Source: Nevskia soli DSM 19509 (GTDB lineage Bacteria > Pseudomonadota > Gammaproteobacteria > Nevskiales > Nevskiaceae). Taken from it: 64,000 bases of DNA. Position numbers and translations under genes: made by a program. Position 1 is the stretch's first letter, and each line of letters opens with the position of its first letter. The stretch lies in contig NZ_JONR01000022.1 of assembly GCF_000711955.1 (NCBI RefSeq), positions 1 through 64,000 on the forward strand. The letters run 5' to 3'. Shown piece after piece: positions 26,773 through 36,346 of this stretch. The notes beneath the pieces are model-generated. The model was not told the DNA's origin. It ran no database searches and worked only from the letters and a program-made list of their open reading frames with translations.

Positions 26773-27507
26773 TCAGGCGCCACCGGCTTCGCGGCTCAGG
26801 CGCGCCACCAGCATCGTATGCCGCTCGATCATGCTCGCCCCCATGGTCATGACGCGCCCGCTGTCGGTGCCGGTCTCGATTTCATTGCAGAGCCCGGCCA
26901 GCGCATCGGCGCCGAGCTGCAGGCTGGCGCCGCGCAGGGCATGCGCGATGCGCTTCAGCGCCGCCACATCATCCGCGGCGGCAGCGGCGGCAAAACGGCG
27001 CGCCTGTTCGGGCACATCGGCAACCAGGGCCGCCACCACCTCCTGCACGCCGGCGTGTTTGAACACGCGCAGCATTTCATTCCAGGCGACCGGATTGAAA
27101 TCGTCCACCGCATCCTTTCCGTCACTGTCCGCCGCCTGGGTCCGCAGCAATTCGGCGAGGCGCTGCCGCGCGAGGGGTTTGACCAGGTAGGCGTCCATGC
27201 CCGCTTCGAGACAGCGCTCGCGGTCGGCATCGTCCTGGCGGCCGCTCATGGCGACGATGCGCGGCCGGCGCGGGCCCAGCCGCAGGCCGATCTCGCGGGC
27301 GGCTTCGATCCCGTCCAGAACCGGCATTTCGACGTCCATCAATACCAGGTCGTATGTGTGCGACAGCACCGCGTCGACCGCCGCGCGCCCATCCTCCGCC
27401 ACGTCCACGGCGGTGCAGCCGAGCCGCTGCAGCATCAGGCCCGCCAGCTTGCGATTCACCGGATCGTCGTCGACGAGCAGAATCGCCGGTACGCCGTTAG
27501 GGCTCAT
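26773..27507 (-). CDS. Orphan receiver-HPt phosphorelay protein
   Basis: A 244-residue fusion of a receiver domain (acidic D13/D14, phospho-Asp D58, K110) and a C-terminal histidine phosphotransfer domain. The HPt active site is IAHALRGAS, with the phospho-His at about 189. Such modules normally form the tail of hybrid sensor kinases such as BarA or RcsC-type proteins; here no kinase or membrane part is present. It may relay phosphate between a distant hybrid kinase and the neighbouring NarL-type regulators. That link rests on proximity only. Confidence 0.85.
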   Translation of the reverse strand: MSPNGVPAILLVDDDPVNRKLAGLMLQRLGCTAVDVAEDGRAAVDAVLSHTYDLVLMDVEMPVLDGIEAAREIGLRLGPRRPRIVAMSGRQDDADRERCLEAGMDAYLVKPLARQRLAELLRTQAADSDGKDAVDDFNPVAWNEMLRVFKHAGVQEVVAALVADVPEQARRFAAAAAADDVAALKRIAHALRGASLQLGADALAGLCNEIETGTDSGRVMTMGASMIERHTMLVARLSREAGGA

Positions 27508-27662
27508 CGATGTTTCTGAATACGTTCGGGAATCCCCGAATGGTGCAATAGAGCGGAAACGCTTGCAATTCCACTCCCGGCATCACCGCTCGAAACTGCC
27601 ATTCCATTGACGATTCCCCAGCGGCGATCCAGGGCGCGCCGCGCGCCGGCCGGGATTCCGGC

Positions 27663-29045
27663 CTAGCGGTAGCGCTCGGTCAGCCGCCGGCGCTTCTTGA
27701 TCTGGCGCCCGGTCAGCACGTTTTTCTTGTCCTTGAACGGATTGTCGCCGGTCTTGAATTCCAGCCGCAGCGGTACGCCCTTGAGCTTGAACGCCTGACG
27801 GAACACGTTGGTCAGGTAGCTCTTGTAGGAATCCTTGAGCTTGTCGGTCTGGTTGCCGTGAATCATGATCGACGGCGGATTGCGACCGGACTGGTGCGCA
27901 TAGCGCAGCTTGATGTGACGGCCCAACACGGCGTGCGGCGCATGCCGCTCCACCGCCTGCTCCAGCACCCGGTTCAGCTCCGGCGTGGGCAGATCGCGGG
28001 TGGTCGCCTCGTAGGCCTCCACCACATCCTCCATCAATTCGCGCAGGGACGACCCGTGCAGCGCGGAAATGAAGTTCAACGAGACGAAATCGAGGAACGG
28101 CAGGCGGAAATCGACCTGGTCCTTGACGCTGCGCCGCTGGTCACCCGGCAGGCTGTCCCACTTGTTCACCGCCAGCACCAGGGCCCGGCCGTGATGGGCG
28201 ATCAGGCCCATCAGCCGCGCATCCTGCATGCCGATCTCCTCGCGCGCATCGACCATGGCAATGACCACATGGGCGCGCTCGATCGCCTGCAGCGCCTTGA
28301 CGATGGAGAATTTTTCGATCACTTCGCTGACGCGCGAACGGCGGCGGATGCCGGCCGTGTCGATCAGCTCGAAGCCACGTCCTTCCCACTCGAAGAACAC
28401 GCTGATGGCGTCGCGGGTGGTGCCCGGCTGGTCCGAGGACAGCACCCGGTCTTCGCCCAGCAGGCGGTTGACCAGGGTCGACTTGCCGGCATTGGGACGT
28501 CCCACCACGGCAACGCGGATGCGGCCGTTGTCCTCCTCTTCCCGCGGGGTCGGCTCGGTATTCGCCAGCAACGAGCGCAGCAGGGGCGGCACGCCGTCGC
28601 CATGCTCGGCCGAGATCGGCAGCGGCTCGCCCAGCCCCAGGCCGAAGAAGTCGGCGACGGTGGCGCGGCCCATGCCCTCGGCCTTGTTGGCCAGCAGGCG
28701 CACTTTTTTGCCCAGCTTGCGCAGGTATTCGGCGATATCGCGGTCGGAGGGCATCACCCCGGCCTGGGCGTCGACGATGAACAGCACCTCGTCGGCCTCG
28801 TCGATGGCCATGCGCGCCTGCTGCTCGGCCAGCGCCGACAGGGCATCGGCCGACTCCGGGCTGAGACCGCCGGTATCGACCACGATGAAACGCTTTTCCT
28901 CGAACTCGCCGCGGCCGTACTGACGGTCGCGGGTCAGCCCCGGGAAATCGGCAACCAGCGCGTCACGGGTGCCCGTGAAGCGGTTGAACAGGGTCGATTT
29001 GCCGACATTCGGGCGACCGACAAGTGCGAAAACTGGGGTGGACAT
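27663..29045 (-). CDS. der: Ribosome assembly GTPase Der (EngA)
   Basis: A 460-residue tandem GTPase required for 50S subunit maturation. The first G domain starts with GRPNVGKS (10-17) and DTGGL; the second has GRPNAGKS (about 183-190), DTAGIRRR and NKWD. The KH-like C-terminal domain (residues about 355-460) ends in KKRRRLTERYR. The ATG at 29045 begins MSTPVFALVGRPN as expected. It follows bamB on the minus strand but is separated from it by a strong terminator. Confidence 0.97.
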   Translation of the reverse strand: MSTPVFALVGRPNVGKSTLFNRFTGTRDALVADFPGLTRDRQYGRGEFEEKRFIVVDTGGLSPESADALSALAEQQARMAIDEADEVLFIVDAQAGVMPSDRDIAEYLRKLGKKVRLLANKAEGMGRATVADFFGLGLGEPLPISAEHGDGVPPLLRSLLANTEPTPREEEDNGRIRVAVVGRPNAGKSTLVNRLLGEDRVLSSDQPGTTRDAISVFFEWEGRGFELIDTAGIRRRSRVSEVIEKFSIVKALQAIERAHVVIAMVDAREEIGMQDARLMGLIAHHGRALVLAVNKWDSLPGDQRRSVKDQVDFRLPFLDFVSLNFISALHGSSLRELMEDVVEAYEATTRDLPTPELNRVLEQAVERHAPHAVLGRHIKLRYAHQSGRNPPSIMIHGNQTDKLKDSYKSYLTNVFRQAFKLKGVPLRLEFKTGDNPFKDKKNVLTGRQIKKRRRLTERYR

Positions 29046-29095
29046 GGGGGGATTGTAGTCGTTACGGGCCAAAACGTACGTTTGGGCCAAAAAAC

Positions 29096-29129
29096 AAAGC
29101 CCCCTTTCCCTACCGGGAAAGGGGGCTTT
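29096..29129 (-). terminator. Rho-independent terminator after bamB
   Basis: AAAGCCCCCTTTCCC (29096-29110) pairs perfectly with GGGAAAGGGGGCTTT (29115-29129) around a 4-base loop. On the minus strand the stem is followed by TTTGTTTTTT, so it terminates transcription coming from yfgM-bamB before der. A second palindrome with core AAACGTACGTTT lies at about 29066-29087, between the terminator and der. Confidence 0.85.
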
Positions 29130-29139
29130 GGAGTGAAAT

Positions 29140-30306
29140 TCAGCGCGGCGGCTTGACGTCGAAAGCGCGCAGCTTGCCCGCCATATCCATGATGTAGAGC
29201 AGGTCGGCACCGGCCACCGGCGGGGTGACGATGGGGCCACTGCCCAGACGGGTGCGGCCGACGATCTTGCCGTCCGCCGGCGACAGCCAGTGCAGGTAGC
29301 CCTTGTAGTCGCCCACCACCACATAGCCCTTGAAGTAGGCCGGCGGCGACAGGCGGCGGTATTTCAGGTCCTGCTGCTTCCAGGCGGCGGCGCCGGAAGC
29401 GGCGTCCAGCGCCCACACCGTACCGTCGTCGTCGGTGACGAACAGCTTGTCGCCGCCCTGCACCATGCCGGTGTAGCTCTTCACGCCACGGCGCCAGCGG
29501 CTGTCGCCGGTGTTGTAGTCGATCAGCGCCAGGTCGCCGCCATAGCTCACGACATACAGACCGTCGGTGCCGGCCAGCAGATCGGAATCGATATCGGTCA
29601 GCTGGTCCAGCACCGAGCGGCCGGTGGCGACCGAAATGGTCTGCTCCCAGACCGGGCTGCCATCGATGAGGTTGAGCACCGCCAGCTTGCCGTTGTCGAG
29701 GCCGGTGTAGACGCGGTTGCCGATGATCAGCGGCGCGGACACGCCGCGCAGCGTCAGGCTCGGCTCGTACCGGTCGAAGCTCCACTTGCGCTCGCCGGTG
29801 ACGGCGTCGAGGCCGTATTCACGGCCGTCGGAAGACTTGGCCACGACCACATTGCCCGACCCGACGGGCGGCCCCAGCGCTTCACTGGGAGCCCGCGAAC
29901 GCCAGACTTCCTTACCGTCGGCGCGCTTCAAGGCGATGATTTCGCCGTCGAGCGTGCCCACCAGCACCAGGTTGTCGCTGATGCCGGGGCCGGAAATGAC
30001 GCGGGCCTTGGTGCGGACGCGCCAGATGATGTCGCCGGTCTTGGGATTGAGGGCGTAGACCTTGCCGTCGAGGGACGCCGCGAACAAGGCGTCCTCGCCC
30101 AGAGCCAGGCGGAAGCCGGAGTAATAGCCCTCGCTGCCGCCGCCGATGCTGCGCGTCCAGACATCGTCCGGGCGCACCTGCGCGTCCTTGATGGAAACCA
30201 GCTTGGCCGGCTCCCGCGCCTTGCCCTTGCTGGAGCAGCCGATCAGGGCCACGGCGGACAGCGCCACGGCCAGCGCAAGCCGCATGCCGCGACCGGCGGC
30301 GGCCAT
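29140..30306 (-). CDS. bamB: Outer membrane assembly lipoprotein BamB
   Basis: A 388-residue lipoprotein with lipobox ALIGC (C24), followed by an eight-bladed beta-propeller whose repeats read VYALNPKTGDIIWRV, IIALKRADGKEVWRS, YGLDAVTGERKWSF and so on. BamB is a periplasmic-side accessory of the Bam complex that folds outer membrane proteins. Its start overlaps the yfgM stop by one base (TGATG), and the yfgM-bamB order is the conserved gammaproteobacterial one. Confidence 0.95.
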   Translation of the reverse strand: MAAAGRGMRLALAVALSAVALIGCSSKGKAREPAKLVSIKDAQVRPDDVWTRSIGGGSEGYYSGFRLALGEDALFAASLDGKVYALNPKTGDIIWRVRTKARVISGPGISDNLVLVGTLDGEIIALKRADGKEVWRSRAPSEALGPPVGSGNVVVAKSSDGREYGLDAVTGERKWSFDRYEPSLTLRGVSAPLIIGNRVYTGLDNGKLAVLNLIDGSPVWEQTISVATGRSVLDQLTDIDSDLLAGTDGLYVVSYGGDLALIDYNTGDSRWRRGVKSYTGMVQGGDKLFVTDDDGTVWALDAASGAAAWKQQDLKYRRLSPPAYFKGYVVVGDYKGYLHWLSPADGKIVGRTRLGSGPIVTPPVAGADLLYIMDMAGKLRAFDVKPPR

Positions 30307-31007
30307 CAGGATTTCACCGCTGCGGCATCGCCCAGGTCGTCGAGCTTGCGCTGCAGGCCGTCACGGCTCACCGCATCGGCGGCCGAAGCCTGCAAGGCCT
30401 GCTCGTAGGCGCCGCGCGCCGCGGCGCGATCGCCCTGCGACAGCTTGATGTCGCCGCGCAGTTCGGCATACAGCGGCGCATAGGTGCCGGCATCGCCGGC
30501 GAGCTGCTGCAAAGCCTCGTCGGCCTTGTTCTGCTGCCACAGCACTTGCGCCAGCCGCAGCCGGGCCAACGGCAGCAGGCCGGCGTCGTAAGCCTTGTTG
30601 CGCAGATGCAGCAGGGCGCCGACACGCGCCATGAAGCCGGGGTTCTGTTCGAACTGGATCACCCATTGCAGGCGGGCGGCGGCCTCGTCCAGCTTGCCGT
30701 CGAGCACGCCCAGCTCCGCCAGCTTCAGGGCACCGGCGGCGGCGTACGGGGTATCGCTGAAATCCTTGACCAGGCGGTCGGCCATGGCCTTGGCGTCGTC
30801 GTACTTGTTCTGGCCGGCGGCCTTGCCCAGATCCCCGAACACATGGGAAGCGTCGCTGGCGCGGCCGTCCTGGTGCTGGCCCCAGCCCTGCCAGCCGAAA
30901 ATGGCGGCCAGGCCCAGCGCCAGGCCCGAAGCCAGGGGGAACCAGTTGTCGCGCAGCCATTGGCGCAGCTGTTCAACCTGTGCTTCTTCGTCGTAATGAT
31001 CGGTCAC
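30306..31007 (-). CDS. yfgM: YfgM-like SecYEG-associated TPR protein
   Basis: A 233-residue protein with a short cytoplasmic N-terminus, one membrane helix (about residues 23-42, FPLASGLALGLAAIFGWQGW) and a periplasmic TPR-like domain (DUF2133 type). In E. coli YfgM associates with the SecYEG translocon and PpiD. It lies between hisS and bamB as in other gammaproteobacteria and is translationally coupled to bamB. Confidence 0.92.
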   Translation of the reverse strand: MTDHYDEEAQVEQLRQWLRDNWFPLASGLALGLAAIFGWQGWGQHQDGRASDASHVFGDLGKAAGQNKYDDAKAMADRLVKDFSDTPYAAAGALKLAELGVLDGKLDEAAARLQWVIQFEQNPGFMARVGALLHLRNKAYDAGLLPLARLRLAQVLWQQNKADEALQQLAGDAGTYAPLYAELRGDIKLSQGDRAAARGAYEQALQASAADAVSRDGLQRKLDDLGDAAAVKS

Positions 31008-31096
31008 AGCGTCTTCTCGGAATATTTCTTGAAGGTTAACAATAAAAAGCGCGCAAGGCCCACAGCTTAACCATGGACCCGCACGCTGGGAGCCTA

Positions 31097-32371
31097 TTAA
31101 AGACCCAGCAGCCGCACCAGTTGCGCCGGCAGCTCGGCCCAGGGGCAGAGGAAGGGATCGCCCTCGCCGCGCAGGGATTTTACTTGAACCACGGATTGGG
31201 CTGCCTCGTCGTCGCCCAGGATCAGGGCATAGCGGGCGCCGGAGTTGTCGGCGCGCTTGAGCTGCGACTTGAGGCCGCCGCCGCCGGCGTTGAGGGTCAG
31301 GCGCAGCCGGGGCTGCTGGTTGCGCAGCTGCTCCGCCAGCTTCGACGCGGCGGCCTCGGCCTGGGCGCCGAAACGGCAGAAATAGACATGGGAGGCGTTG
31401 CCCGGAACCGCCGCCTGCTGCAGGGCGATCAGGGCGATCAGGCGCTCGATGCCGAGGCCGAAGCCGATGCCCGGGGTGGCGGGGCCGCCGAGCTGCTCGA
31501 CCAGGCCGTCATAGCGGCCCCCGGCACAGACGGCGTCCTGCGCGCCAAGCTGATTGGTGGTCCACTCGAACACCGTATGCGTGTAGTAATCCAGGCCGCG
31601 CACCAGGCGCTGGTTGATGGTGTAGTCGATGCCCAGATCGCCAAGGCCGCGCTGTACCGCCTCGAAATGCGCGGCGGAGACGGCATCCAGATGATCCAGC
31701 AGCCGCGGCGCGCCGACGACGATCTCGCGCGTGGCCGGCACCTTGCTGTCCAGTACGCGTAGCGGATTGGTGCCGAGACGACGTTTGGAATCCTCGTCCA
31801 GCGAGGACTCGTAACGGCTGAGGTACTCCACCAGCGCGGCGCGGTACTGCATGCGCGCCTCGGGAGTGCCCAGGGAATTCAGTTGCAGGGTGAAGCCGGA
31901 CACGCCCAGGCGCCGCCACAAGGCGGCAGCGATGGCGATCACCTCGACGTCGATGTCGGGCGTGGCGATGCCGAAGGCCTCGACATCGAGCTGGTGGAAC
32001 TGTCGGTAGCGCCCGGCCTGCGGGCGCTCGTAGCGGAACACCGGGCCGGTGCACCAGACCCGCTGCTGCTGGTTGTAGAGCAGACCGTGCTCGATGCCGG
32101 CGCGCACCACGCCCGCGGTCAACTCGGGACGCAGGCTCAGGTTCTCGCCGCCGCGGTCCTGGAAGCTGTACATCTCCTTCTCGACCACGTCGGTGACTTC
32201 ACCGACGGCGCGCTTGAACAGCTCGGTGCGTTCCACCACCGGCAGGCGCAGCTCGCCGTAGCCATAGGCGCCGAACACTTCGGCGGCGACCGCGTACAGG
32301 TGCTGCCAGGCCGCGGCATCGGCAGGCAACACATCGTTCATGCCGCGGACGGCCTGCAGCTTCTGGGTCAT
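31097..32371 (-). CDS. hisS: Histidyl-tRNA synthetase
   Basis: A 424-residue class II aminoacyl-tRNA synthetase. It begins QKLQAVRGMNDVLP. Motif 2 is in VWCTGPVFRYERPQAGRYRQ, and the histidine-A motif is LVRGLDYYTHTVFEW. It charges tRNA-His in the cytoplasm. In related genomes ispG lies between rodZ and hisS; here only 31 bp separate hisS from rodZ and ispG is absent from the window. Confidence 0.97.
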   Translation of the reverse strand: MTQKLQAVRGMNDVLPADAAAWQHLYAVAAEVFGAYGYGELRLPVVERTELFKRAVGEVTDVVEKEMYSFQDRGGENLSLRPELTAGVVRAGIEHGLLYNQQQRVWCTGPVFRYERPQAGRYRQFHQLDVEAFGIATPDIDVEVIAIAAALWRRLGVSGFTLQLNSLGTPEARMQYRAALVEYLSRYESSLDEDSKRRLGTNPLRVLDSKVPATREIVVGAPRLLDHLDAVSAAHFEAVQRGLGDLGIDYTINQRLVRGLDYYTHTVFEWTTNQLGAQDAVCAGGRYDGLVEQLGGPATPGIGFGLGIERLIALIALQQAAVPGNASHVYFCRFGAQAEAAASKLAEQLRNQQPRLRLTLNAGGGGLKSQLKRADNSGARYALILGDDEAAQSVVQVKSLRGEGDPFLCPWAELPAQLVRLLGL

Positions 32372-32402
32372 ATGCGTCGGAAAATAATGAGCGGCGGGAC
32401 GA

Positions 32403-33428
32403 TCAACCGCCGCCGGCAGGCACGCTCAGGCGCGCCGTGTCGTTGCTCTTGATATACGGCTTCAGGTCGACGACCTGGCCCTGGTACTCCACGCTCACCC
32501 CCGGCGCATTGCCGAGGAACAGGGAGTACGGCGCCTTGCCGGCAAGCACCTGGCGATCGCCGGACTGCACCACGCCCGACAACAACACCTTGCCGCTGCT
32601 GTCTTCCACGCGTACCCAGGAGGTGGCCTTGAAGCCCAGGATCAGGGCACCGGCCGGAGCCGGGCCGGCGGGCGTTGCCGCTGCGGTGGCAGCCGCGGGC
32701 GGCGAGGACAATTCGGTGGCCAGGGTCGGCTGCGGTCCCTGTCCGGCGGTCGGAGCCGGGGCCGACGGCGGGGACGGCGCGGCAACCTGCGCCGCGGCGG
32801 TCTGGCCGCTTTCCGCCGGCGTGGTCGCCAGCTCGTTGGTCGACAGGGGCTTGGCCGCGCCGCCGTCCACGGCGGCCGGGGCAGCGGCGGACGGCTCGGG
32901 CAGCACCGGCACCGGCTTGGCCGCGCCCGGCACGTCGGCCAGCACCGGCCGGTGACCAGTCGGATCCTCGCGCAGGAACCAGGCGGCCACCGCCACCAGC
33001 AGGACGATGCCGATCAGCCACATCAGCCAGGGCGCACCGCCGCCGCCACCGCGACGACGATTCTTCTTCAGGCTGCTGCCGGTCTCGCTGCCGCCGAGCA
33101 GCAGCTTGGTCGGCGCCTGCGGCGCCCGCGGGGCCACCACCTTCTCGTAGGCGGAGAGCAGTTCCTGCTCCGACAGGGCCAGGGCCTTGGCGCACTTGCG
33201 GTAGTAACCCCGCACGTAGACCGGCTCGCTCAACATGGTGAAATCGTCGCGTTCCAGCGCCTCCAGGGTGGCCGGGGCCAGCTTGGTCAGGCCGGCCAGT
33301 TCCGAGATGCCGATGCGGGCGCGCTCGCGCGCCAGGCGGATCAGGCGGCCGGGCCCCTGGCGGGGAGAGTCCTGGCCGGCTTCGTTCGGATTGGCTGCCG
33401 CCGTCGGGGCGGTCGTATCGGTGGTCAT
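32403..33428 (-). CDS. rodZ: Cell-shape protein RodZ
   Basis: A 341-residue bitopic protein. It has an N-terminal cytoplasmic helix-turn-helix that binds MreB (about 26-100), a basic segment KKNRRR, one membrane helix (133-152, WLMWLIGIVLLVAVAAWFL), and a Pro/Ala-rich periplasmic linker. The C-terminal DUF4115 domain contains SWVRVEDSSGKVLLSGVV. It helps place MreB for rod-shape maintenance. The start overlaps the pilF stop by four bases, as in the conserved pilF-rodZ pair. Confidence 0.95.
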   Translation of the reverse strand: MTTDTTAPTAAANPNEAGQDSPRQGPGRLIRLARERARIGISELAGLTKLAPATLEALERDDFTMLSEPVYVRGYYRKCAKALALSEQELLSAYEKVVAPRAPQAPTKLLLGGSETGSSLKKNRRRGGGGGAPWLMWLIGIVLLVAVAAWFLREDPTGHRPVLADVPGAAKPVPVLPEPSAAAPAAVDGGAAKPLSTNELATTPAESGQTAAAQVAAPSPPSAPAPTAGQGPQPTLATELSSPPAAATAAATPAGPAPAGALILGFKATSWVRVEDSSGKVLLSGVVQSGDRQVLAGKAPYSLFLGNAPGVSVEYQGQVVDLKPYIKSNDTARLSVPAGGG

Positions 33429-34219
33429 GGAGCGGAGCGTAGTTTGAGCAGCTGGGCTGCTTCTTCGGATTCGGGGAAACTGCGGATCAATTTAAGCGAA
33501 TACTGATGCGCGGCGTCATCGTTGCCAAGCGCCGTTTCGGTTTTGAAGCCGAGCAGCAACACCTGCGGCGTCTGTGGGCCGGCTTTCTGGTAACGCTCGA
33601 GGAAGGCCCGGGCGCTCAGGTAATTCTGCTGCTGGTATTCGGAGACGGCCATTTCCGACAAGGCCGGGAAATAATCCGGGTCGAGCTGCAGGGCACGTCG
33701 GAAATTGCTCTCCGAACGCTCCAAGTCACCAGCCTGGCGCGCGCAGGTACCGGCATTGGTCCAGGCCTTGGCCGGCGTCGAGTAATCGCGGTTCTTCACC
33801 GCCAGCATGAAATTGCGGTCGCCTTCGTCGTATTTCTTCTGGTCGCAGAGGAACACGCCGTAGTTGTTGCGGATTTCCGGATCGTCGCCGTCGAGGCTGA
33901 TCGCGCGCCGGTATTCGCTCTGGGCACCGTCGGTTTCCCCGCGCTGCCAGTAGACGTAGCCGAGCCCGGCGTGCGCCTGCGCGATGCCGTCATCCTGCTC
34001 GATCGCCTTCTTCAGCTTCGCCTCGGCCACATCCAGGCGTCCCTGGCTGGCGTAAGCCAGGCCCAGCTGGGTGTTGGTGCGGGCCGCCGCCCGGTAGTCG
34101 GGCTTGGACGGCTGCCGCGGGCCGCTGGTCTCGGTGACGCAGGCGCCCAGCGCCAAGGTCAGGCCGGCGAGCGCCAGCCGGGCGAGAAAACGGTTGAGGG
34201 TCGGACCGGGGAGTTGCAT
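33425..34219 (-). CDS. pilF: Type IV pilus assembly lipoprotein PilF/PilW
   Basis: A 264-residue TPR lipoprotein with lipobox ALGAC (C27) and about six TPR repeats (for example AQAHAGLGYVYWQRGE). PilF is the outer membrane pilotin needed to multimerise the PilQ secretin, so type IV pili are expected in this organism. It overlaps rlmN by one base (TGATG) and rodZ by four bases. Confidence 0.93.
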   Translation of the reverse strand: MQLPGPTLNRFLARLALAGLTLALGACVTETSGPRQPSKPDYRAAARTNTQLGLAYASQGRLDVAEAKLKKAIEQDDGIAQAHAGLGYVYWQRGETDGAQSEYRRAISLDGDDPEIRNNYGVFLCDQKKYDEGDRNFMLAVKNRDYSTPAKAWTNAGTCARQAGDLERSESNFRRALQLDPDYFPALSEMAVSEYQQQNYLSARAFLERYQKAGPQTPQVLLLGFKTETALGNDDAAHQYSLKLIRSFPESEEAAQLLKLRSAP

Positions 34220-35418
34220 CAGCCGACTTTAACGGGAATGTCGCCCAGCCGCTGCTTCTGGCGCGACTGCACCTTGCCCACAAGCTGGCCGCAGGCCGCA
34301 TCGATGTCGTCGCCGCGCGTGCGCCGCGTGGTGGTGACGATGCGCTTGGCGCGCAGGATGTCGGCGAATTGCTGGATCCGTTCCGGCGAAGAGCGCTTGT
34401 AGCGCGTCTTCGGGAACGGGTTGAACGGAATCAGGTTGACCTTGGCCGAGAGGCCGGCGAGCAGGCGGGCCAGCTCGCGCGCATGCTCGGGATGGTCGTT
34501 GACGCCGTCGAGCATCACGTATTCGTAAACGATGTGAGCCTTGCGATCCTTGCCGGTGGTGTAGCGCCGGCAGGCCTCGATCAGCTCCGCCAGCGGGTAC
34601 TTGCGGTTGATCGGCACCAGCTCGTTGCGCAGCTTGTCGTTGGGCGCGTGCAGGGACACCGCCAGCGCCGTGTCGACGTCGTCGCGCAGCCGGTCCATGA
34701 ACGGCACCAGGCCGGAGGTGGACACGGTGACGCGGCGCTTGGACAGGCCGAAGCCGAAATCGTCGAGCAGGATCTTCACCGCGGCCAGCACGTTGGCATA
34801 GTTGGCCAGCGGCTCACCCATGCCCATGAAGACCACGTTGGAGATGACCCGCTCGTTCTGGAAATCGCCGCCGAGGGTCTTGGCCGCGAACCACACCTGG
34901 GCCACGATCTCGGCCGTACTCATATTGCGCGAGAAGCCGCCCTGCGCGGTCGAGCAGAAGCTGCAATCCATGGCGCAGCCGGCCTGCGAGGAAATACACA
35001 GGGTGCCGCGATTGGCCTCGGGGATGTAGACCGTTTCGATGAAGGTCTCGGCCTTGCCTTCGGCGCTCTCGAGCCGAAGCACCCACTTGCGCGTGCCGTC
35101 GACCGAAACCTGCTCGGTCACCAGCTGCGGCGGCTTGATCACGAAATACTGCTTCATCCGGCCGCGCAGATCCTTGGCGATGTTGCTCATCGCGTCGAAA
35201 TCGTCCACGCCGCGGCGGTAGATCCACTGCATCACCTGGTCGGCGCGGTAGGCCGCCTCGCCCATGCGCGCGAATTCCTCGCGCAGGCGTTCCCGGTCCA
35301 GCCCGAACAGGTTGACCCGGGGGCTTGCCGCCACATCGACCGGACGTGCCGCCTCCCCACCCGCCTGGGCGCCCGCATCATGCGGGAACACGGGGGGCTG
35401 GGCGGCGGCTTCGGTCAT
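34219..35418 (-). CDS. rlmN: 23S rRNA/tRNA adenine-C2 methyltransferase RlmN
   Basis: A 399-residue radical SAM enzyme with the cluster motif CAMDCSFC (CxxxCxxC). The reaction uses a later methyl-carrying cysteine near the C-terminus (DIDAACGQL). It methylates A2503 of 23S rRNA and A37 of some tRNAs. The ATG at 35418 opens a somewhat long N-terminal tail before the conserved VNLFGLDRERLREEF. It lies between ndk and pilF, as in pseudomonads. Confidence 0.95.
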   Translation of the reverse strand: MTEAAAQPPVFPHDAGAQAGGEAARPVDVAASPRVNLFGLDRERLREEFARMGEAAYRADQVMQWIYRRGVDDFDAMSNIAKDLRGRMKQYFVIKPPQLVTEQVSVDGTRKWVLRLESAEGKAETFIETVYIPEANRGTLCISSQAGCAMDCSFCSTAQGGFSRNMSTAEIVAQVWFAAKTLGGDFQNERVISNVVFMGMGEPLANYANVLAAVKILLDDFGFGLSKRRVTVSTSGLVPFMDRLRDDVDTALAVSLHAPNDKLRNELVPINRKYPLAELIEACRRYTTGKDRKAHIVYEYVMLDGVNDHPEHARELARLLAGLSAKVNLIPFNPFPKTRYKRSSPERIQQFADILRAKRIVTTTRRTRGDDIDAACGQLVGKVQSRQKQRLGDIPVKVG

Positions 35419-35431
35419 GGCTTCGAGGGGT

Positions 35432-35863
35432 TCAGCGGGTGCGCGGGCACAGCTCGGTGACGCGGAAGAAGTAGGAAATCTCCTTCGCCGCGTTCTCCGC
35501 GCTGTCCGAACCGTGCACGGCGTTTTCGTCGATGGAGTCGGCGAAGTCCGCACGGATCGTGCCGGGGGCGGCTTTCTTCGGGTCGGTCGCGCCCATCAGG
35601 TCGCGGTGCTTGGCGACGGCGTCTTCGCCTTCCAGCACCTGGACCATGACCGGGCCGGTAATCATGAAGTCGACCAGGGCCTTGAAGAACGGGCGCTCGC
35701 GGTGGACCGCGTAGAAGCCTTCGGCCTCGGTGCGGGTCAGGTGCTTCATGCGCGCCGCGATGACGCGCAGGCCGCCCTTCTCGAAGCGGCTGTAGATCTC
35801 GCCGATGACGTTCTTGGCGACCGCGTCGGGCTTGATGATGGAAAGAGTGCGTTCAACAGCCAT
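35432..35863 (-). CDS. ndk: Nucleoside diphosphate kinase
   Basis: A 143-residue enzyme balancing NTP pools. It begins MAVERTLSIIKPDAV; the active-site histidine is in the NAVHGSDS signature near residue 117, followed by AAKEISYFF. Length and motifs are standard. The start at 35863 is fixed by the conserved N-terminus. Confidence 0.97.
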   Translation of the reverse strand: MAVERTLSIIKPDAVAKNVIGEIYSRFEKGGLRVIAARMKHLTRTEAEGFYAVHRERPFFKALVDFMITGPVMVQVLEGEDAVAKHRDLMGATDPKKAAPGTIRADFADSIDENAVHGSDSAENAAKEISYFFRVTELCPRTR

Positions 35864-36006
35864 GATGGATTCCGTGCTTGTGAGGGATGCGCCCGAGAAA
35901 GGCGCCAGATGGACCAAAAGCACGGGATTTTACCGGGATAAGCCCCTCCCCGGCAATGCGTTGCGCTGCAGCAACAACAGGGCCGGAGCGTAGTCCGGCC
36001 GGGACT

Positions 36007-36330
36007 TCAGACGGCGAAACTCTCGCCGCAGCCGCATTCGCCCTTGACGTTGGGGTTGCGGAACTTGAAGGCCTCGTTCAGGCCCTCTTTCTGGAAGTCC
36101 ACGGTCAGCCCCTGCAGCATCGGCAGATGCTCGCGCTTGACCACCACCGCCGCGCCATTGGACTCGAACACCTCGTCTTCGGGACCCGCGGCGTCGGCAT
36201 AATCCAGGGTATAGGCGTAACCGGAGCAGCCGGACTTCTTCACGCCCACGCGCAGACCCAGGCCCTTGCCGCGCCGGGCCAACTGGGCCTGGACACGCGT
36301 TGCAGCGGATTCGGTCAGCGCGATGCTCAT
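36007..36330 (-). CDS. iscA: A-type iron-sulfur carrier IscA
   Basis: A 107-residue HesB/IscA protein with the three conserved cysteines: C35 (SGCSGYAY), C99 and C101 (GECGCGESF). It carries Fe-S clusters or iron to apo-proteins. It lies 16 bp after the IscU-like gene. IscA alone does not distinguish the ISC system from stand-alone carriers, but its neighbours make iscA the best name. Confidence 0.93.
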   Translation of the reverse strand: MSIALTESAATRVQAQLARRGKGLGLRVGVKKSGCSGYAYTLDYADAAGPEDEVFESNGAAVVVKREHLPMLQGLTVDFQKEGLNEAFKFRNPNVKGECGCGESFAV

Positions 36331-36346
36331 GAAATCACTCGATAAT

